Below are positions 45,670 to 58,143 of a DNA stretch of 64,000 nt, in pieces. Source of the stretch: Silvania hatchlandensis (lineage in GTDB: Bacteria > Pseudomonadota > Gammaproteobacteria > Enterobacterales > Enterobacteriaceae); NCBI RefSeq assembly GCF_025564065.1, contig NZ_JAMGZK010000055.1, positions 1 to 64,000 of the forward strand, written 5' to 3'. A model generated the notes under the pieces. It was not told where the DNA came from. It saw nothing but the letters and a program-made list of their open reading frames with translations, and ran no database searches. The translations under genes were made by a program, and so were the position numbers. Position 1 is the stretch's first letter, and the number at the start of each line of letters is the position of its first letter.

Positions 45670-47034
45670 TTAACGCAGCAGAATATAAAGGGTGTCATTG
45701 CCGCGCACGATCTGCAGGGCGATGATCGACGGTTTGCTCTCCAGTACTTTGCGCATTTCGGCGATGGACTGCACGCGCGTGCGGTTCACCCCGATAATCA
45801 CATCATCCTGATGAAGCCCTGCCTGCGCCGCCGGGCTGCTTTTCTCTACGCTGTTGAGGGTGATGCCTTTCGTGCCGTCCTTTAGCTGCCCGTCACTCAG
45901 CGTTGCGCCCTGCAGTGCGGGTGCAATCATCTCGGCACTGGCGGAGGAAGAGGTACTTTTATCCAGCGTGACCTGCACATCAAGCGGTTTACCGTCGCGC
46001 AGCAGGCCGAGCTTAACCACGGCACCGGGCTCGGTGGTGGCGATACGTGAGCGCAATTCGGCAAAGCTGTTGAGCGGCTTATCATTCAGGCTGACAATCA
46101 CATCCCCGGACTTCACGCCCGCTTTTGCCGAGCCGGAATTCGGTAAGACTTCGCTGACAAAGGCGCCGCGCTGTACATTCAGATTAAACGCCTTCGCGAT
46201 ATCCGCGCTCATCTCCATACCTTTAATGCCCAGCAGGCCGCGCTTCACTTCACCAAACTGAATCAGCTGCTGTGCCAGCGTGCGGGCCATGTTGCTCGGA
46301 ATGGCGAAGCCAATCCCGACGCTGCCGCCGCCGGGGGCGAGAATAGCGGTGTTGATGCCGATCAGTTCGCCGTTCAGATTCAGCAGCGCGCCGCCGGAGT
46401 TGCCGCGGTTAATAGAGGCATCGGTCTGGATAAAGTTCTCCAGCCCTTCAAGGTTTAACCCGCTGCGGCCCAGGGCCGAGATAATGCCGGAGGTGGCCGT
46501 CTGGCCCAGACCGAACGGGTTACCGACTGCGACGGCGAAATCACCCACGCGCAGTTTATCGGAGTCGGCAATGGCAATTTGCGTCAGGCCGGTAGGGTTC
46601 TGTAGCTGCAGCAGGGCAATATCGCTCTGATCGTCGCCGCCAATCAGCCTGGCTTCGAACTCGCGACCGTCGTTCATCTGCACGCTGATTTTATCCGCCT
46701 GGCTGATAACGTGATTGTTGGTCAGTACATAGCCTTTAGCCGCATCAATGACTACGCCCGATCCCAGCCCTTCAAAGGGCTGTGCCTGATCCGGGGTGTC
46801 ATCGCCAAAATACTTTTTTAACTCTTCCGGGACGCGCTGGCTTTGCACGGCGGTACCTTCGACCTTCACGCTCACGACGGCGGGCAAGACTTTTTCCAGC
46901 ATCGGCGCCAGGCTAGGCAGCGCAGCCTGACCCGGTACCTGCGAAGGGATAGCGGCAGCCACCGGATACGTGGCCGACAGGGATAATCCAATGCTCAATG
47001 CTAACGCGCTCAACAGCTGATTTTTTTTGTTCAT
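45670..47034 (-). CDS. degQ: Periplasmic serine endoprotease DegQ
   Basis: A 454-residue HtrA-family protease and chaperone (E. coli 455). The signal peptide MNKKNQLLSALALSIGLSLSATYPVAA precedes AIPSQ. The triad is His108, Asp138 and Ser213 (RGNSGGAL). Two PDZ domains follow (about 255-345 and 365-450). It degrades misfolded envelope proteins. The gene order zapG-degQ-degS is conserved. Confidence 0.96.
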   Translation of the reverse strand: MNKKNQLLSALALSIGLSLSATYPVAAAIPSQVPGQAALPSLAPMLEKVLPAVVSVKVEGTAVQSQRVPEELKKYFGDDTPDQAQPFEGLGSGVVIDAAKGYVLTNNHVISQADKISVQMNDGREFEARLIGGDDQSDIALLQLQNPTGLTQIAIADSDKLRVGDFAVAVGNPFGLGQTATSGIISALGRSGLNLEGLENFIQTDASINRGNSGGALLNLNGELIGINTAILAPGGGSVGIGFAIPSNMARTLAQQLIQFGEVKRGLLGIKGMEMSADIAKAFNLNVQRGAFVSEVLPNSGSAKAGVKSGDVIVSLNDKPLNSFAELRSRIATTEPGAVVKLGLLRDGKPLDVQVTLDKSTSSSASAEMIAPALQGATLSDGQLKDGTKGITLNSVEKSSPAAQAGLHQDDVIIGVNRTRVQSIAEMRKVLESKPSIIALQIVRGNDTLYILLR

Positions 47035-47158
47035 TTATGCTGGCTCTCGCAACCTGGATGAAGGAATAACGGCCCCAAAACAGTCTGATATTATTGAATT
47101 TTAAAATGCCGAACAATGAGGTGTTTGACTAAATAATAGCTGGGGTAGGGAAGAAAGG

Positions 47159-47181
47159 ACGGGCGCAACGGCTGCGCCCGT
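47159..47181 (-). terminator. zapG terminator
   Basis: ACGGGCGCA-GCCGT-TGCGCCCGT on the minus strand lies 22 bp after the zapG stop, followed by CCTTTCTT. It is a probable intrinsic terminator with a moderate U tract. Confidence 0.7.
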
Positions 47182-47203
47182 AAAATATATTTGTGATGTG
47201 AGG

Positions 47204-47602
47204 TTAACCGCGTTTCACGCCATTGCGCAGCAGGCCGGACGCGCCGTCGGAGTAATCACGTGGCATCTGTACCGGCGCCTGGTCGTTACCGGCTTCGGAT
47301 TCAGCCAGGCGGTTACGGAATGGGTTGGCTTCCGCGCTCATCTCTGGCAGCAGGCTGCTGGAGCTTTTCGCCATGTGCTGGTACAGCTGACGGTAATCAT
47401 CGGCCATGTTGTCCAGCAGTTCGGCGCTGCGGGCAAAGTGGCTTACCAGCTCTTCACGATACTCTTCCAGATCGGCTTTGTTCTTTTCCAGTTCGTACTG
47501 TAAGGCCTGTTGCTGACGCAATTTGCGATTACCAAAACGCATGGCCACAGCACCAATAGCGATGCCGACGACTAAACCGATTAGCGCATATTCCCAGGTC
47601 AT
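47204..47602 (-). CDS. zapG: Division-associated membrane protein ZapG (YhcB)
   Basis: A 132-residue protein with an N-terminal membrane helix (YALIGLVVGIAIGAVAMRF) and a long coiled coil (about 30-85), as in E. coli YhcB. Loss in E. coli disturbs cell shape, division and envelope integrity. It is divergent from zapE across 190 bp and lies upstream of degQ. Confidence 0.94.
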   Translation of the reverse strand: MTWEYALIGLVVGIAIGAVAMRFGNRKLRQQQALQYELEKNKADLEEYREELVSHFARSAELLDNMADDYRQLYQHMAKSSSSLLPEMSAEANPFRNRLAESEAGNDQAPVQMPRDYSDGASGLLRNGVKRG

Positions 47603-47792
47603 GAACTTCTCCCGTTATCTTGTGGTTCCGTAGGGTGTTGGCTCGGCTCCATGCCTGTGCCTGATTATGCCACTATAACCGCTATTCCCGTAGAAGTGGA
47701 ATCCCGCCGTATCATCGCGTACTGTAGAACGGCCTTTTTTTCGTCAACTGCGCAGTATGACGGGTATTAATTGAAGGAATAACAATAAGATT

Positions 47793-48920
47793 ATGCAAAG
47801 TCTCTCCCCCACATCGCGTTACCAGCAGGCCCTTAATGAGGGTTCCCATCAGCCAGACGATGTGCAGCGTGAAGCGGTCGCGCGTCTGGACAGTATCTAC
47901 CAGGCGCTGGTCACCCGGCCAACCGCAGAGGTTGCGTCTGCTGGTGGATTAAAAGCGGCGTTTGGCCGATTGCTGGGGAAAAAAGAGCCGCAAACCGCCA
48001 CGCCAGCGCGCGGTTTATATATGTGGGGCGGGGTCGGGCGGGGCAAAACCTGGCTGATGGATCTGTTTTATCAGAGCCTGCCGGGTACGCGTAAGCAGCG
48101 TCTGCACTTTCACCGTTTTATGCTGCGGGTGCATGAGGAGCTGACGGCATTGCAGGGCCACAGCGATCCGCTGGATATTGTTGCCGAACGCTTTAAAGCC
48201 GAAACCGATGTCCTGTGTTTTGATGAGTTTTTTGTCTCAGACATTACCGATGCAATGCTGCTCGGTGGACTGATGAAAGCGCTTTTTGCGCGCGGCATCA
48301 CGCTGGTTGCCACCTCTAACATCCCGCCGGATGAGCTGTACCGCAACGGCTTACAGCGCGCGCGTTTCCTGCCCGCTATCGATGCCATCAAAGCCCACTG
48401 CGAGATAATGAACGTTGATGCGGGCGTTGATTACCGCCTGCGAACCCTCACTCAGGCCCACCTGTGGCTGTCGCCCTTAAATGACAACACACAGCAGCAG
48501 ATGGATAAGCTGTGGCTGGCGCTGGCCGGCAGCAAACGTGAAAACGCTACGCTGCTCGAAGTGAACCATCGCCCGCTACAAACCCTGGGCGAGGTCAATC
48601 AAACCCTGGCGGTGTCGTTTGCGACCCTGTGCGTCGATGCCCGCAGCCAGCATGATTATATTGCGCTCTCGCGCCTGTTCCACACGGTGATGCTGTTCGA
48701 GGTGCCGGTGCTGACGTCGTTGATGGAGAGCGAAGCCCGCCGCTTTATCGCGCTGGTGGATGAGTTTTACGAGCGCCACGTGAAGCTGGTGGTGAGCGCG
48801 GCCGTGCCTTTATATGACGTTTATCAGGGGGAGCGGCTGAAGTTTGAGTTCCAGCGCTGCCTCTCGCGCCTGCAGGAGATGCAAAGCGAAGAGTATCTTA
48901 AGCGCGAACATATGCCTTAA
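47793..48920 (+). CDS. zapE: Cell division ATPase ZapE
   Basis: A 375-residue AFG1-type AAA+ ATPase that destabilises FtsZ polymers during late division or stress. Walker A GGVGRGKT is at 79-86 and Walker B is VLCFDEFFVSD. The sensor segment VATSNIPPDELYRNGLQR and the C-terminal FYERHVKLVVSA are family-typical. The length equals E. coli ZapE. Confidence 0.96.
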   Translation: MQSLSPTSRYQQALNEGSHQPDDVQREAVARLDSIYQALVTRPTAEVASAGGLKAAFGRLLGKKEPQTATPARGLYMWGGVGRGKTWLMDLFYQSLPGTRKQRLHFHRFMLRVHEELTALQGHSDPLDIVAERFKAETDVLCFDEFFVSDITDAMLLGGLMKALFARGITLVATSNIPPDELYRNGLQRARFLPAIDAIKAHCEIMNVDAGVDYRLRTLTQAHLWLSPLNDNTQQQMDKLWLALAGSKRENATLLEVNHRPLQTLGEVNQTLAVSFATLCVDARSQHDYIALSRLFHTVMLFEVPVLTSLMESEARRFIALVDEFYERHVKLVVSAAVPLYDVYQGERLKFEFQRCLSRLQEMQSEEYLKREHMP

Positions 48921-48922
48921 AT

Positions 48923-48963
48923 GCCACCCTCTGCCGGTGGGAGAGGGGCTGGGGGTGAGGGCA
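48923..48963. repeat. Interspersed repeat-like element after zapE
   Basis: A G-rich, partly palindromic stretch lies directly after the zapE stop: CCACCCTCTGCCGGTGGGAG followed by AGGGGCTGGGGGTGAGGGC. It resembles the CCCTCTCCC...GGGTGAGGG repeats scattered in Enterobacter and Klebsiella genomes. Confirmation needs a genome-wide copy search. Confidence 0.5.
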
Positions 48964-49017
48964 TCAGACCGCATAATCACCCCCGCGGAAAAACCCGGCT
49001 CAAATCACAATTAGGGG

Positions 49018-49046
49018 TCGACCTTTACCCACGACTTCTCTATAAT
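49018..49046 (+). promoter_or_regulatory. rplM-rpsI promoter
   Basis: A -35 TCGACC and a perfect -10 TATAAT are 17 bp apart. The following CTTGCGACC is a GC-rich discriminator, fitting growth-rate and ppGpp control of ribosomal protein operons. The start near 49053 gives a leader of about 155 nt. Confidence 0.78.
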
Positions 49047-49140
49047 CTTGCGACCCCACGTTACAAGAAGGTTTTTTCCCAAAACTTTCTCTGCGCCGGC
49101 ATAGGCTATTCGAAGGGGTAGGTTTGCTGGACAATGTCGT

Positions 49141-49175
49141 GTGAACCTCAACTACTAAAACGTTTGGGTGTTCAC
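49141..49175 (+). promoter_or_regulatory. Structured rplM leader
   Basis: GTGAACCTCAAC and GTTTGGGTGTTCAC can pair into an imperfect hairpin 35 nt before the rplM start. In E. coli L13 represses its own operon through the mRNA leader, and this is the likely element. The Shine-Dalgarno sequence itself is weak (GGGTAAGC). Confidence 0.5.
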
Positions 49176-49185
49176 CAACGTGTAA

Positions 49186-49638
<453 letters not shown>

Positions 49639-49650
49639 TCGGGATTATAG

Positions 49651-50046
<396 letters not shown>

Positions 50047-50078
50047 TTGGATTCTGCTTCGGCAGACAACAGTTAACG

Positions 50079-50104
50079 AAAAACCCGCTTCGGCGGGTTT
50101 TTTT
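50079..50104 (+). terminator. rplM-rpsI terminator
   Basis: AAAAACCCGC-TTCG-GCGGGTTTTT, with a stable UUCG tetraloop and a seven-T tract, lies 32 bp after rpsI. Confidence 0.95.
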
Positions 50105-50356
50105 ATGGGTAACGCCCAGGTTATCCACATTCCACACCCATTTCTGACCTCTTTTTCCGCATTTCCAGAATCCCCTCACCACAAAGTCCGCAAAATCTGG
50201 TAAACTATCATCCACTTTTCTGCCCAGATAACGGTGAATACTCGATTTTTGTTCAGGTTTTGAACAACGAGGAAGATTCCTGGGATGGGCGCCAAAACAA
50301 CTGGCTAGCCACTATGGCTGGTAGCAGTAAAATTCTGAATATACCTGGAGGTTTTC
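50105..50356 (+). promoter_or_regulatory. sspA upstream region and leader
   Basis: This stretch contains no gene. A possible -10 TAAACT at 50201-50206 with a weak -35 ACCACA 17 bp upstream would give a leader of about 150 nt. The ribosome site is TGGAGG, 6 nt before the sspA ATG. Confidence 0.35.
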
Positions 50357-50995
50357 ATGGCTGTCGCTGCCAACAAACGTTCGGTAATGACGCTGTTTTC
50401 TGGTCCTACTGACATTTATAGCCATCAGGTTCGTATCGTGCTGGCCGAGAAGGGTGTCAGTTTTGAGATCGAGCATGTGGAAAAGGATAACCCGCCTCAG
50501 GATCTGATCGATCTCAACCCGAACCAGAGCGTACCAACGCTGGTGGATCGCGAGCTGACCCTGTGGGAATCCCGCATCATTATGGAATATCTGGATGAGC
50601 GTTTCCCTCATCCGCCGCTGATGCCGGTATATCCGGTTGCGCGTGGTGAAAGCCGCCTGTACATGCAGCGTATCGAGAAAGACTGGTACACGCTGATGAA
50701 CGTCATTGTGAACGGGTCTTCTGCAGAAGCTGACGCAGCACGTAAACAGCTGCGTGAAGAGCTGCTGGCGATTGCGCCGGTGTTCGGTCAGCGTCCGTTC
50801 TTCCTGAGCGATGAGTTCAGCCTGGTCGACTGCTATCTGGCACCGCTGCTGTGGCGTTTACCGACGATGGGCGTTGAGTTCAGCGGCCCGGGTGCGAAAG
50901 AGCTGAAAGGCTATATGACGCGCGTATTTGAGCGCGACTCTTTCCTGGCTTCTCTGACTGAAGCCGAACGTGAAATGCGTCTCGGCCGGGGCTAA
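50357..50995 (+). CDS. sspA: Stringent starvation protein A
   Basis: A 212-residue glutathione-S-transferase-fold protein that binds RNA polymerase and lowers H-NS during starvation. The thioredoxin-like half is SVMTLFSGPTDIYSHQVRIV (about 10-85), and the helical half includes the surface residues of the PHP region (FPHPPLMPVYP). The length equals E. coli SspA. It is co-transcribed with sspB, 5 bp downstream. Confidence 0.97.
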   Translation: MAVAANKRSVMTLFSGPTDIYSHQVRIVLAEKGVSFEIEHVEKDNPPQDLIDLNPNQSVPTLVDRELTLWESRIIMEYLDERFPHPPLMPVYPVARGESRLYMQRIEKDWYTLMNVIVNGSSAEADAARKQLREELLAIAPVFGQRPFFLSDEFSLVDCYLAPLLWRLPTMGVEFSGPGAKELKGYMTRVFERDSFLASLTEAEREMRLGRG

Positions 50996-51000
50996 TCATT

Positions 51001-51486
51001 GTGGAAATGTCACAGCTGTCTCCACGCCGTCCGTATCTGCTGCGCGCCTTCTATGAATGGCTGCTGGATAACCAGCTCACGCCGCACCTGGTTGTGGATG
51101 TGACGTTACCGGGCGTGCAAGTTCCGATGGAATATGCGCGTGACGGACAAATCGTTCTGAACATCGCCCCACGTGCGGTAGGTGCTCTGGAACTGGCAAA
51201 CGACGAAGTGCGCTTTAATGCCCGCTTCGGCGGCGTGCCGCGTCAGGTTAACGTGCCGCTGGCCGCTGTGCTGGCGATCTACGCTCGTGAAAACGGCGCG
51301 GGTACCATGTTTGAGCCAGAAGCTGCGTATGATGAAGACGCCGTCAGCCTTAACGACGAGTCTGCGGTGAGTGAAAGTGAAACGGTGATGTCGATTATCG
51401 ACGGTGATAAACCCGACCACGATACCGATCCGGATGACACGCCGCCTCCGCGCGGTGGGCGACCGGCATTACGCGTAGTAAAATAA
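51001..51486 (+). CDS. sspB: ClpXP adaptor SspB
   Basis: A 161-residue adaptor that binds ssrA-tagged proteins from stalled ribosomes and delivers them to ClpXP (E. coli 165). The folded domain spans about 1-110. An acidic flexible linker follows, and the ClpX-binding tail RGGRPALRVVK is at the C terminus. It starts with GTG at 51001. It is the last gene of sspAB. Confidence 0.96.
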   Translation: MEMSQLSPRRPYLLRAFYEWLLDNQLTPHLVVDVTLPGVQVPMEYARDGQIVLNIAPRAVGALELANDEVRFNARFGGVPRQVNVPLAAVLAIYARENGAGTMFEPEAAYDEDAVSLNDESAVSESETVMSIIDGDKPDHDTDPDDTPPPRGGRPALRVVK

Positions 51487-51514
51487 AAACAGGGCCATCG
51501 GCCCTGTTTTTTTT
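51485..51514 (+). terminator. sspAB terminator
   Basis: AAAACAGGGCC-ATC-GGCCCTGTTTT is followed by a run of T and begins at the sspB stop codon. Confidence 0.93.
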
Positions 51515-51533
51515 ACCTAAATTTTCCATACCG

Positions 51534-51568
51534 CAACGGCCCGATGAGAGGATCTCACCGGGCCGTTG
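51534..51568 (-). repeat. REP-like hairpin after gltD
   Basis: CAACGGCCCG and CGGGCCGTTG form a perfect 10-bp outer stem, with an inner TGAG/CTCA stem. On the minus strand the GCCCGGTGAG core begins 8 nt past the gltD stop. The orientation and start match the elements after yhdZ and ahr. It has no U tract. Confidence 0.6.
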
Positions 51569-51571
51569 TGT

Positions 51572-52999
<1,428 letters not shown>

Positions 53000-55900
53000 T
53001 TACTGCGCCTGCACACGCAGCTCTGCTGCGCTACGACTACGGTGACCCAACAGTGCTTTGACATCGCTGGACTTCGGTTTAACCAGCGCGAATTTCGAGG
53101 AGAACGCCGGCCAGTTAGCCAGGATCTCTTCGCCGCGCGAAGAACCGGTATGATGCACATGCTCGGTAATCAGGCCGCGCAGATGCTCTTCGTGGATTGC
53201 CAGGGTTTCAACATCCAGCACTTCCACCAGCTCCGGGTTCACGCGCTTGCGGAAGTCGCCACTCTCGTCCAGAACGTAGGCGAAGCCGCCCGTCATACCG
53301 GCGCCAAAGTTAACCCCGGTTTTGCCCAGCACGCAGACAATCCCACCGGTCATGTATTCACAGCCGTTGTCGCCGATACCTTCCACCACGGTGATTGCAC
53401 CGGAGTTACGCACCGCGAAACGCTCACCCGCACGCCCTGCGGCGAACAGACGACCGCCGGTGGCACCGTACAGACAGGTGTTGCCGATGATGCTGGCATC
53501 ACAGCTGCGGAACGCCGAGCCCACCGGAGGACGCACCGCCAGCAGACCGCCCGCCATGCCTTTGCCGACATAGTCGTTGGCATCGCCGGTCAGGTACAGC
53601 TCCACGCCGCCGGCGTTCCATACGCCAAAGCTCTGGCCTGCGGTGCCGCTGAAGTGGGCGGTAATCGGATCGGCTGCCAGACCCTGGTCACCGTGCGTCT
53701 GAGCAATGTAGCCCGAAAGCGTAGCGCCAACGGAACGGTCGGTGTTGCGGATATCAAACCAGAAGGTTTTGCTCTGCTTGTCATCGACATATGCTTTTGC
53801 CTGCTGCAACAGCTGGGCATTCAGCACGCCATTATCAAACGGCGGGTTGTTCTCGGTGCAGTAGACGGCTTTGCCTGGGTGCGGCTCGGCGGTTTCCAGC
53901 AGTCGGGACAGCTCCAGCTTCTGCTGCTTGGCAGTAAAGCCTTCCAGCTCTTTCAGCAGGTCGGTACGGCCAATCAGATCCACCAGACGCGTGACGCCCA
54001 GTTGCGCCATCAGTTCGCGGGTTTCGCGGGCGATGAAGTCAAAGTAGTTAGTCACTTTGAACGGCAGGCCGTGGTAGTGGTTTTTACGCAGTTTTTCGTC
54101 CTGGGTTGCAACACCCGTTGCGCAGTTGTTCAGGTGACAAATACGCAGGTATTTACAGCCCAGGGCCACCATCGGGCCGGTGCCGAAGCCAAAGCTTTCA
54201 GCGCCCAGAATTGCCGCTTTGATGATGTCGAGACCGGTTTTCAGACCGCCATCCACCTGCAGACGGATTTTGTGACGCAGACCGTTGGCCACCAGTGCCT
54301 GCTGGGTTTCCACCAGGCCCAGTTCCCACGGACAGCCTGCGTATTTCACCGACGAGAGCGGGCTTGCACCGGTACCACCGTCGTAACCAGCGATGGTGAT
54401 CAGGTCCGCATAGGCTTTTGCCACCCCGGTGGCAATGGTGCCAACGCCCGGTTCAGACACCAGCTTCACGGAGATCATTGCTTTCGGGTTGACCTGTTTC
54501 AGGTCGAAAATCAGCTGCGCCAGATCCTCGATCGAGTAAATATCGTGGTGCGGCGGCGGGGAGATCAGCGTCACGCCCGGTACCGAGTAGCGCAGTTTGG
54601 CGATGTACGGGGTCACTTTATCACCCGGCAACTGACCGCCTTCGCCCGGTTTTGCACCCTGCGCGACTTTAATCTGAATCACGTCAGCGTTAACCAGATA
54701 CGCAGGCGTCACACCGAAGCGACCGGAAGCGACCTGCTTGATCCGCGACACTTTATTGGTGCCATAACGGGCCGGATCTTCGCCGCCTTCGCCGGAGTTC
54801 GAATTGCCGCCGATGCTGTTCATCGCTTCAGCCAGCGCTTCGTGGGCCTCCGGGCTCAGGGCGCCGATAGACATCGCAGCAGTATCAAAGCGTTTGAACA
54901 GCTCGCTGGCCGGTTCCACATCGTGGATATTGACCGTCTCGCCGTCCGGGTTCACCGCCAACAAATCGCGCAGCGTGGCTGCAGGACGTTCGTTAACCAG
55001 CTTCGCATACTGCTGATAATCACTGTACTCGCCGCTCTGCACGGCCTGCTGCAGAGTTTGCACCACGTCCGGGTTGTAGGCGTGGTATTCGCCACCGTGG
55101 ACATACTTTAACTGCCCGCCCTGATCCAGTGGCTTGCGTGCCAGCCAGGCGCGTTTGGAGAGGTTCAGCAGATCCTGCTGGAAATCGCTAAAGCCTGCGC
55201 CGCCAATACGGCTGATCACGCCCTGGAAGCACAGGTCGGCGACATCGTCATGCAGACCGACGGCTTCGAACAGCTTCGAGCAGCGATAAGAGGCGATGGT
55301 CGAGATGCCCATTTTGGACATGATCTTGTACAGGCCTTTGTTGATGCCGTTACGGTAGTTCAGCATCACCGCGCGGTACTCTTTTTCGATCGCGCGGCCG
55401 TCGACCAGTTTTGCCAGCGTTTCGTAGGCCAGGTACGGATAGATGGCCGTTGCACCGAAGCCCAGCAGCACGGCGAAGTGGTGCGGGTCGCGGGCGCTGG
55501 CGGTTTCAACAATGATGTTGGCGTCGCAGCGCAGGCTCTTATCCACCAGACGGGTCTGGATCGCACCGACCGCCATTGGCGCCGGAACCGGCAGGCGGTT
55601 CTTCGCGATATTACGATCGGACAGCACCAGCAGAACCGTGCCATCACGCACCATCTGCTCGGCTTTATCACACAGGGCTTTTACCGTGTCTTCGAGGTTC
55701 GCTTCGGTCACGTCGAACGTAATGTCGAGCGTGTCGGCGCGGTAGTGCTCCTCAGTCATGGTGGTAAGCTGTTTGAAATCGGAGTACAGCAGGATCGGTG
55801 ACTTAAAGCTCAGGCGGTGCGCCTGACCTTCGGCCTCACAGAAGACGTTCATCTCACGACCAATACTGGTGGCGAGCGACATCACGTGCGCTTCACGCAG

Positions 55901-57460
55901 CGGATCGATTGGCGGGTTAGTCACCTGCGCAAACTGCTGACGGAAATAGTCGTAAATGATACGCGGCTGGCTGGAAAGCACGGCAAACGGGGTATCGTCA
56001 CCCATTGAACCGACGGCTTCCTGGCCGTTTTCACCCAGCACGCGGATCACTGAATCCAGCTCTTCCGCGCTGTAGTTAAACTGTTTCTGGTAGCTGGCAA
56101 GGGTGTCGTCATCCAGTTCGCGGCAGCCCACGTCCTGATCCGGCAGATCTTCGAACGGCACCAGACGGCGGACGTTTTTCTCCATCCACTCTTTGTACGG
56201 ATGGCGGATCTTCAGATCGTAATCGGTTTCCGCAGAGTGCAGGATGCGACCGACACGGGTGTCGATCACCATCAGTTCGCCTGGTCCAACGCGGCCTTTC
56301 TCGACCACTTCGTCAGGCTGGTAATCCCAGATCCCCACTTCGGAGGCGCAGGTGATCAGCTTGTCTTTGGTGATAACGTAGCGCGCCGGGCGCAGGCCGT
56401 TACGGTCAAGGTTACAGGCAGCAAAGCGACCGTCAGACATAACGATACCGGCCGGACCATCCCACGGCTCCATGTGCATGGAGTTAAAGTCGAAGAATGC
56501 ACGCAGATCCGGATCCATATCCGGGTTGTTCTGCCAGGCTGGCGGAACAAGCAAGCGCATCGCGCGGACGATATCCATCCCGCCGGCCAACAGCAGTTCC
56601 AGCATGTTATCCATTGAGCTGGAGTCGGAGCCGGTTTCGTTAACGAACGGTGCGGCATCGTGCAGATCCGGGATCAGCGGAGTCTGGAACTTATAGGTAC
56701 GGGCGCGTGCCCACTGGCGGTTGCCGGTGATGGTGTTGATCTCGCCGTTGTGTGCCAGGTAACGGAACGGCTGGGCCAGCGGCCAGCGTGGTACGGTGTT
56801 GGTGGAGAAGCGCTGGTGGAAAAGGCAAATGGCCGATTCCAGACGCAGGTCCGCCAGGTCCAGGTAGAAGCGCGGCAGGTCAGCCGGCATACACAGACCT
56901 TTATAGATGTTCACCAGGTTCGAGAGGCTACAAACGTAAAACTCTTTATCGTCCTGCAGGCGTTTTTCAATGCGGCGGCGGGCGATGAACAGACGACGTT
57001 CCATATCGCGCGGACGCCAGCCCGCCGGTGCGTTAACAAAGATTTGCTCGATACGAGGCAGCGAGGAGAGGGCGATTTCACCGAGGACCCCTTCGTTGGT
57101 AGGCACATCGCGCCAGCCGACAATAGACAGGGTTTCGCGTTGAAGTTCTTCTTCGACGATGCGGCGTGAGGCGGCAGCTTTTTCAGGATCCTGATTCAGG
57201 AACAGCATGCCGACAGCGTAGTTTTTGGCTAAACGCCAGCCGCGCTCTTCCGCTACGATGCGAAAGAAACGATCCGGTTTTTGCAGCAGTAGACCGCAAC
57301 CGTCGCCGGTTTTGCCGTCGGCGAGGATCGCACCTCGGTGCTGCATACGGGCCAGTGCGTGTATAGCGGTACGCACTACCTTGTGGCTAGGTTCGCCTTC
57401 TATGTGGGCGATCAGGCCGAAACCACAGTTATCCTTCTCAAGGGATTTATCGTACAACAT
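53000..57460 (-). CDS. gltB: Glutamate synthase large subunit
   Basis: A 1486-residue enzyme that makes glutamate from glutamine and 2-oxoglutarate. A short propeptide precedes the catalytic Cys12 ([13 protein letters not shown]) of the N-terminal glutaminase domain. The central and FMN synthase domains follow, with 3Fe-4S cysteines in [19 protein letters not shown], then the C-terminal beta-helix. The frame opens 21 codons upstream, but ATG 57460 lies after GGGGAGG and gives the E. coli length. A leader ORF ends 1 nt before this ATG. In E. coli Lrp and IHF control the operon. Confidence 0.96.
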   Translation of the reverse strand: MLYDKSLEKDNCGFGLIAHIEGEPSHKVVRTAIHALARMQHRGAILADGKTGDGCGLLLQKPDRFFRIVAEERGWRLAKNYAVGMLFLNQDPEKAAASRRIVEEELQRETLSIVGWRDVPTNEGVLGEIALSSLPRIEQIFVNAPAGWRPRDMERRLFIARRRIEKRLQDDKEFYVCSLSNLVNIYKGLCMPADLPRFYLDLADLRLESAICLFHQRFSTNTVPRWPLAQPFRYLAHNGEINTITGNRQWARARTYKFQTPLIPDLHDAAPFVNETGSDSSSMDNMLELLLAGGMDIVRAMRLLVPPAWQNNPDMDPDLRAFFDFNSMHMEPWDGPAGIVMSDGRFAACNLDRNGLRPARYVITKDKLITCASEVGIWDYQPDEVVEKGRVGPGELMVIDTRVGRILHSAETDYDLKIRHPYKEWMEKNVRRLVPFEDLPDQDVGCRELDDDTLASYQKQFNYSAEELDSVIRVLGENGQEAVGSMGDDTPFAVLSSQPRIIYDYFRQQFAQVTNPPIDPLREAHVMSLATSIGREMNVFCEAEGQAHRLSFKSPILLYSDFKQLTTMTEEHYRADTLDITFDVTEANLEDTVKALCDKAEQMVRDGTVLLVLSDRNIAKNRLPVPAPMAVGAIQTRLVDKSLRCDANIIVETASARDPHHFAVLLGFGATAIYPYLAYETLAKLVDGRAIEKEYRAVMLNYRNGINKGLYKIMSKMGISTIASYRCSKLFEAVGLHDDVADLCFQGVISRIGGAGFSDFQQDLLNLSKRAWLARKPLDQGGQLKYVHGGEYHAYNPDVVQTLQQAVQSGEYSDYQQYAKLVNERPAATLRDLLAVNPDGETVNIHDVEPASELFKRFDTAAMSIGALSPEAHEALAEAMNSIGGNSNSGEGGEDPARYGTNKVSRIKQVASGRFGVTPAYLVNADVIQIKVAQGAKPGEGGQLPGDKVTPYIAKLRYSVPGVTLISPPPHHDIYSIEDLAQLIFDLKQVNPKAMISVKLVSEPGVGTIATGVAKAYADLITIAGYDGGTGASPLSSVKYAGCPWELGLVETQQALVANGLRHKIRLQVDGGLKTGLDIIKAAILGAESFGFGTGPMVALGCKYLRICHLNNCATGVATQDEKLRKNHYHGLPFKVTNYFDFIARETRELMAQLGVTRLVDLIGRTDLLKELEGFTAKQQKLELSRLLETAEPHPGKAVYCTENNPPFDNGVLNAQLLQQAKAYVDDKQSKTFWFDIRNTDRSVGATLSGYIAQTHGDQGLAADPITAHFSGTAGQSFGVWNAGGVELYLTGDANDYVGKGMAGGLLAVRPPVGSAFRSCDASIIGNTCLYGATGGRLFAAGRAGERFAVRNSGAITVVEGIGDNGCEYMTGGIVCVLGKTGVNFGAGMTGGFAYVLDESGDFRKRVNPELVEVLDVETLAIHEEHLRGLITEHVHHTGSSRGEEILANWPAFSSKFALVKPKSSDVKALLGHRSRSAAELRVQAQ

Positions 57461-57461
57461 A

Positions 57462-57551
57462 TCAGTGAACCTCCCCAGGCTCTGCGGGACTTTCCTCTGG
57501 ACCGTGGCGCACAGGCACAGCAAGAGTGCGGCGACGGGGTTTGCGTGTCAT
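57462..57551 (-). CDS. Possible 29-residue leader ORF upstream of gltB
   Basis: A short frame, [15 protein letters not shown] followed by [14 protein letters not shown], has a good ribosome site (GAGG, 5 nt before its ATG). Its TGA is separated from the gltB ATG by one base. From memory, E. coli carries a similar peptide in frame with GltB; here the frame shifts near the middle, so it cannot be a GltB N terminus. It may couple or gate gltB translation (inference). Confidence 0.5.
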   Translation of the reverse strand: MTRKPRRRTLAVPVRHGPEESPAEPGEVH

Positions 57552-58143
57552 ACGCGTACCTCGCATTCGCCCTCTTAATATCCTTTTCGCACAGGTCAAA
57601 CAAGTTTGAGGACTTGCTTCAGAGGGAATCTCAATTACTGCATAAATATGATGAGCAGGCTGCTCATCCAGAAAGCTTCCAGCGGATTTCCAACTTATCG
57701 GGAATCGGTACATAGGTCAAATGGCAAACTTATTTATACAGAAATGTGCTAAAGGGGGGTTAGTTAATTGATATTGCTGGGTATTTACCTTAATTCACAT
57801 CCCTGTAACCTTACAGTAGCCGCTGGGGTAGTGTGATCTGACTCACTATATGAAAGCGGTATTATCGCTGTAGCGTGCTGAATGGCTCAATTTATGCGGA
57901 GTTTTATTCTGCCATGAGTCGTAAACCCGCATGATGTCACTGTTTTGAAGCTCAGGCGCTATAAATGAAAAAAACCTGCTGAACATAAGGAAAAGTAATT
58001 AAAAGAGGGGTGAATGAAATTGCAGTTATCTTGGGTAATTATGCAAAAGATAAAAGCGCACCATGACGATTGATCCAGGTCATCGCCGATGGAAGCTAAA
58101 AATGGCAGGCTTGTCCCCTTTCAACGGGGCGGTCTATCAGATT
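57552..58143. promoter_or_regulatory. gltB-yhcC divergent control region
   Basis: This AT-rich gap has no gene that I can support. The gltB side holds TATAAA on the minus strand near 57733-57738 with no good -35, as expected for an activator-dependent promoter (Lrp and IHF in E. coli). I could not place specific Lrp or IHF sites. The yhcC side has no clear promoter. Confidence 0.45.
57650..57668 (-). other. 19-bp palindrome in the gltB leader
   Basis: GATGAGCAG-G-CTGCTCATC is perfect over 9 bp per arm around one central base, about 100 bp before the leader ORF. The 1-nt centre makes it a poor RNA hairpin as drawn and a good candidate for a dimeric protein site. Confidence 0.5.

Noticed and set aside
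57462..57523. A frameshifted, broken gltB
   Set aside because: The frame change falls upstream of the supported ATG at 57460. The 1486-residue protein is complete with catalytic Cys12 and all Fe-S cysteines, so gltB is intact.
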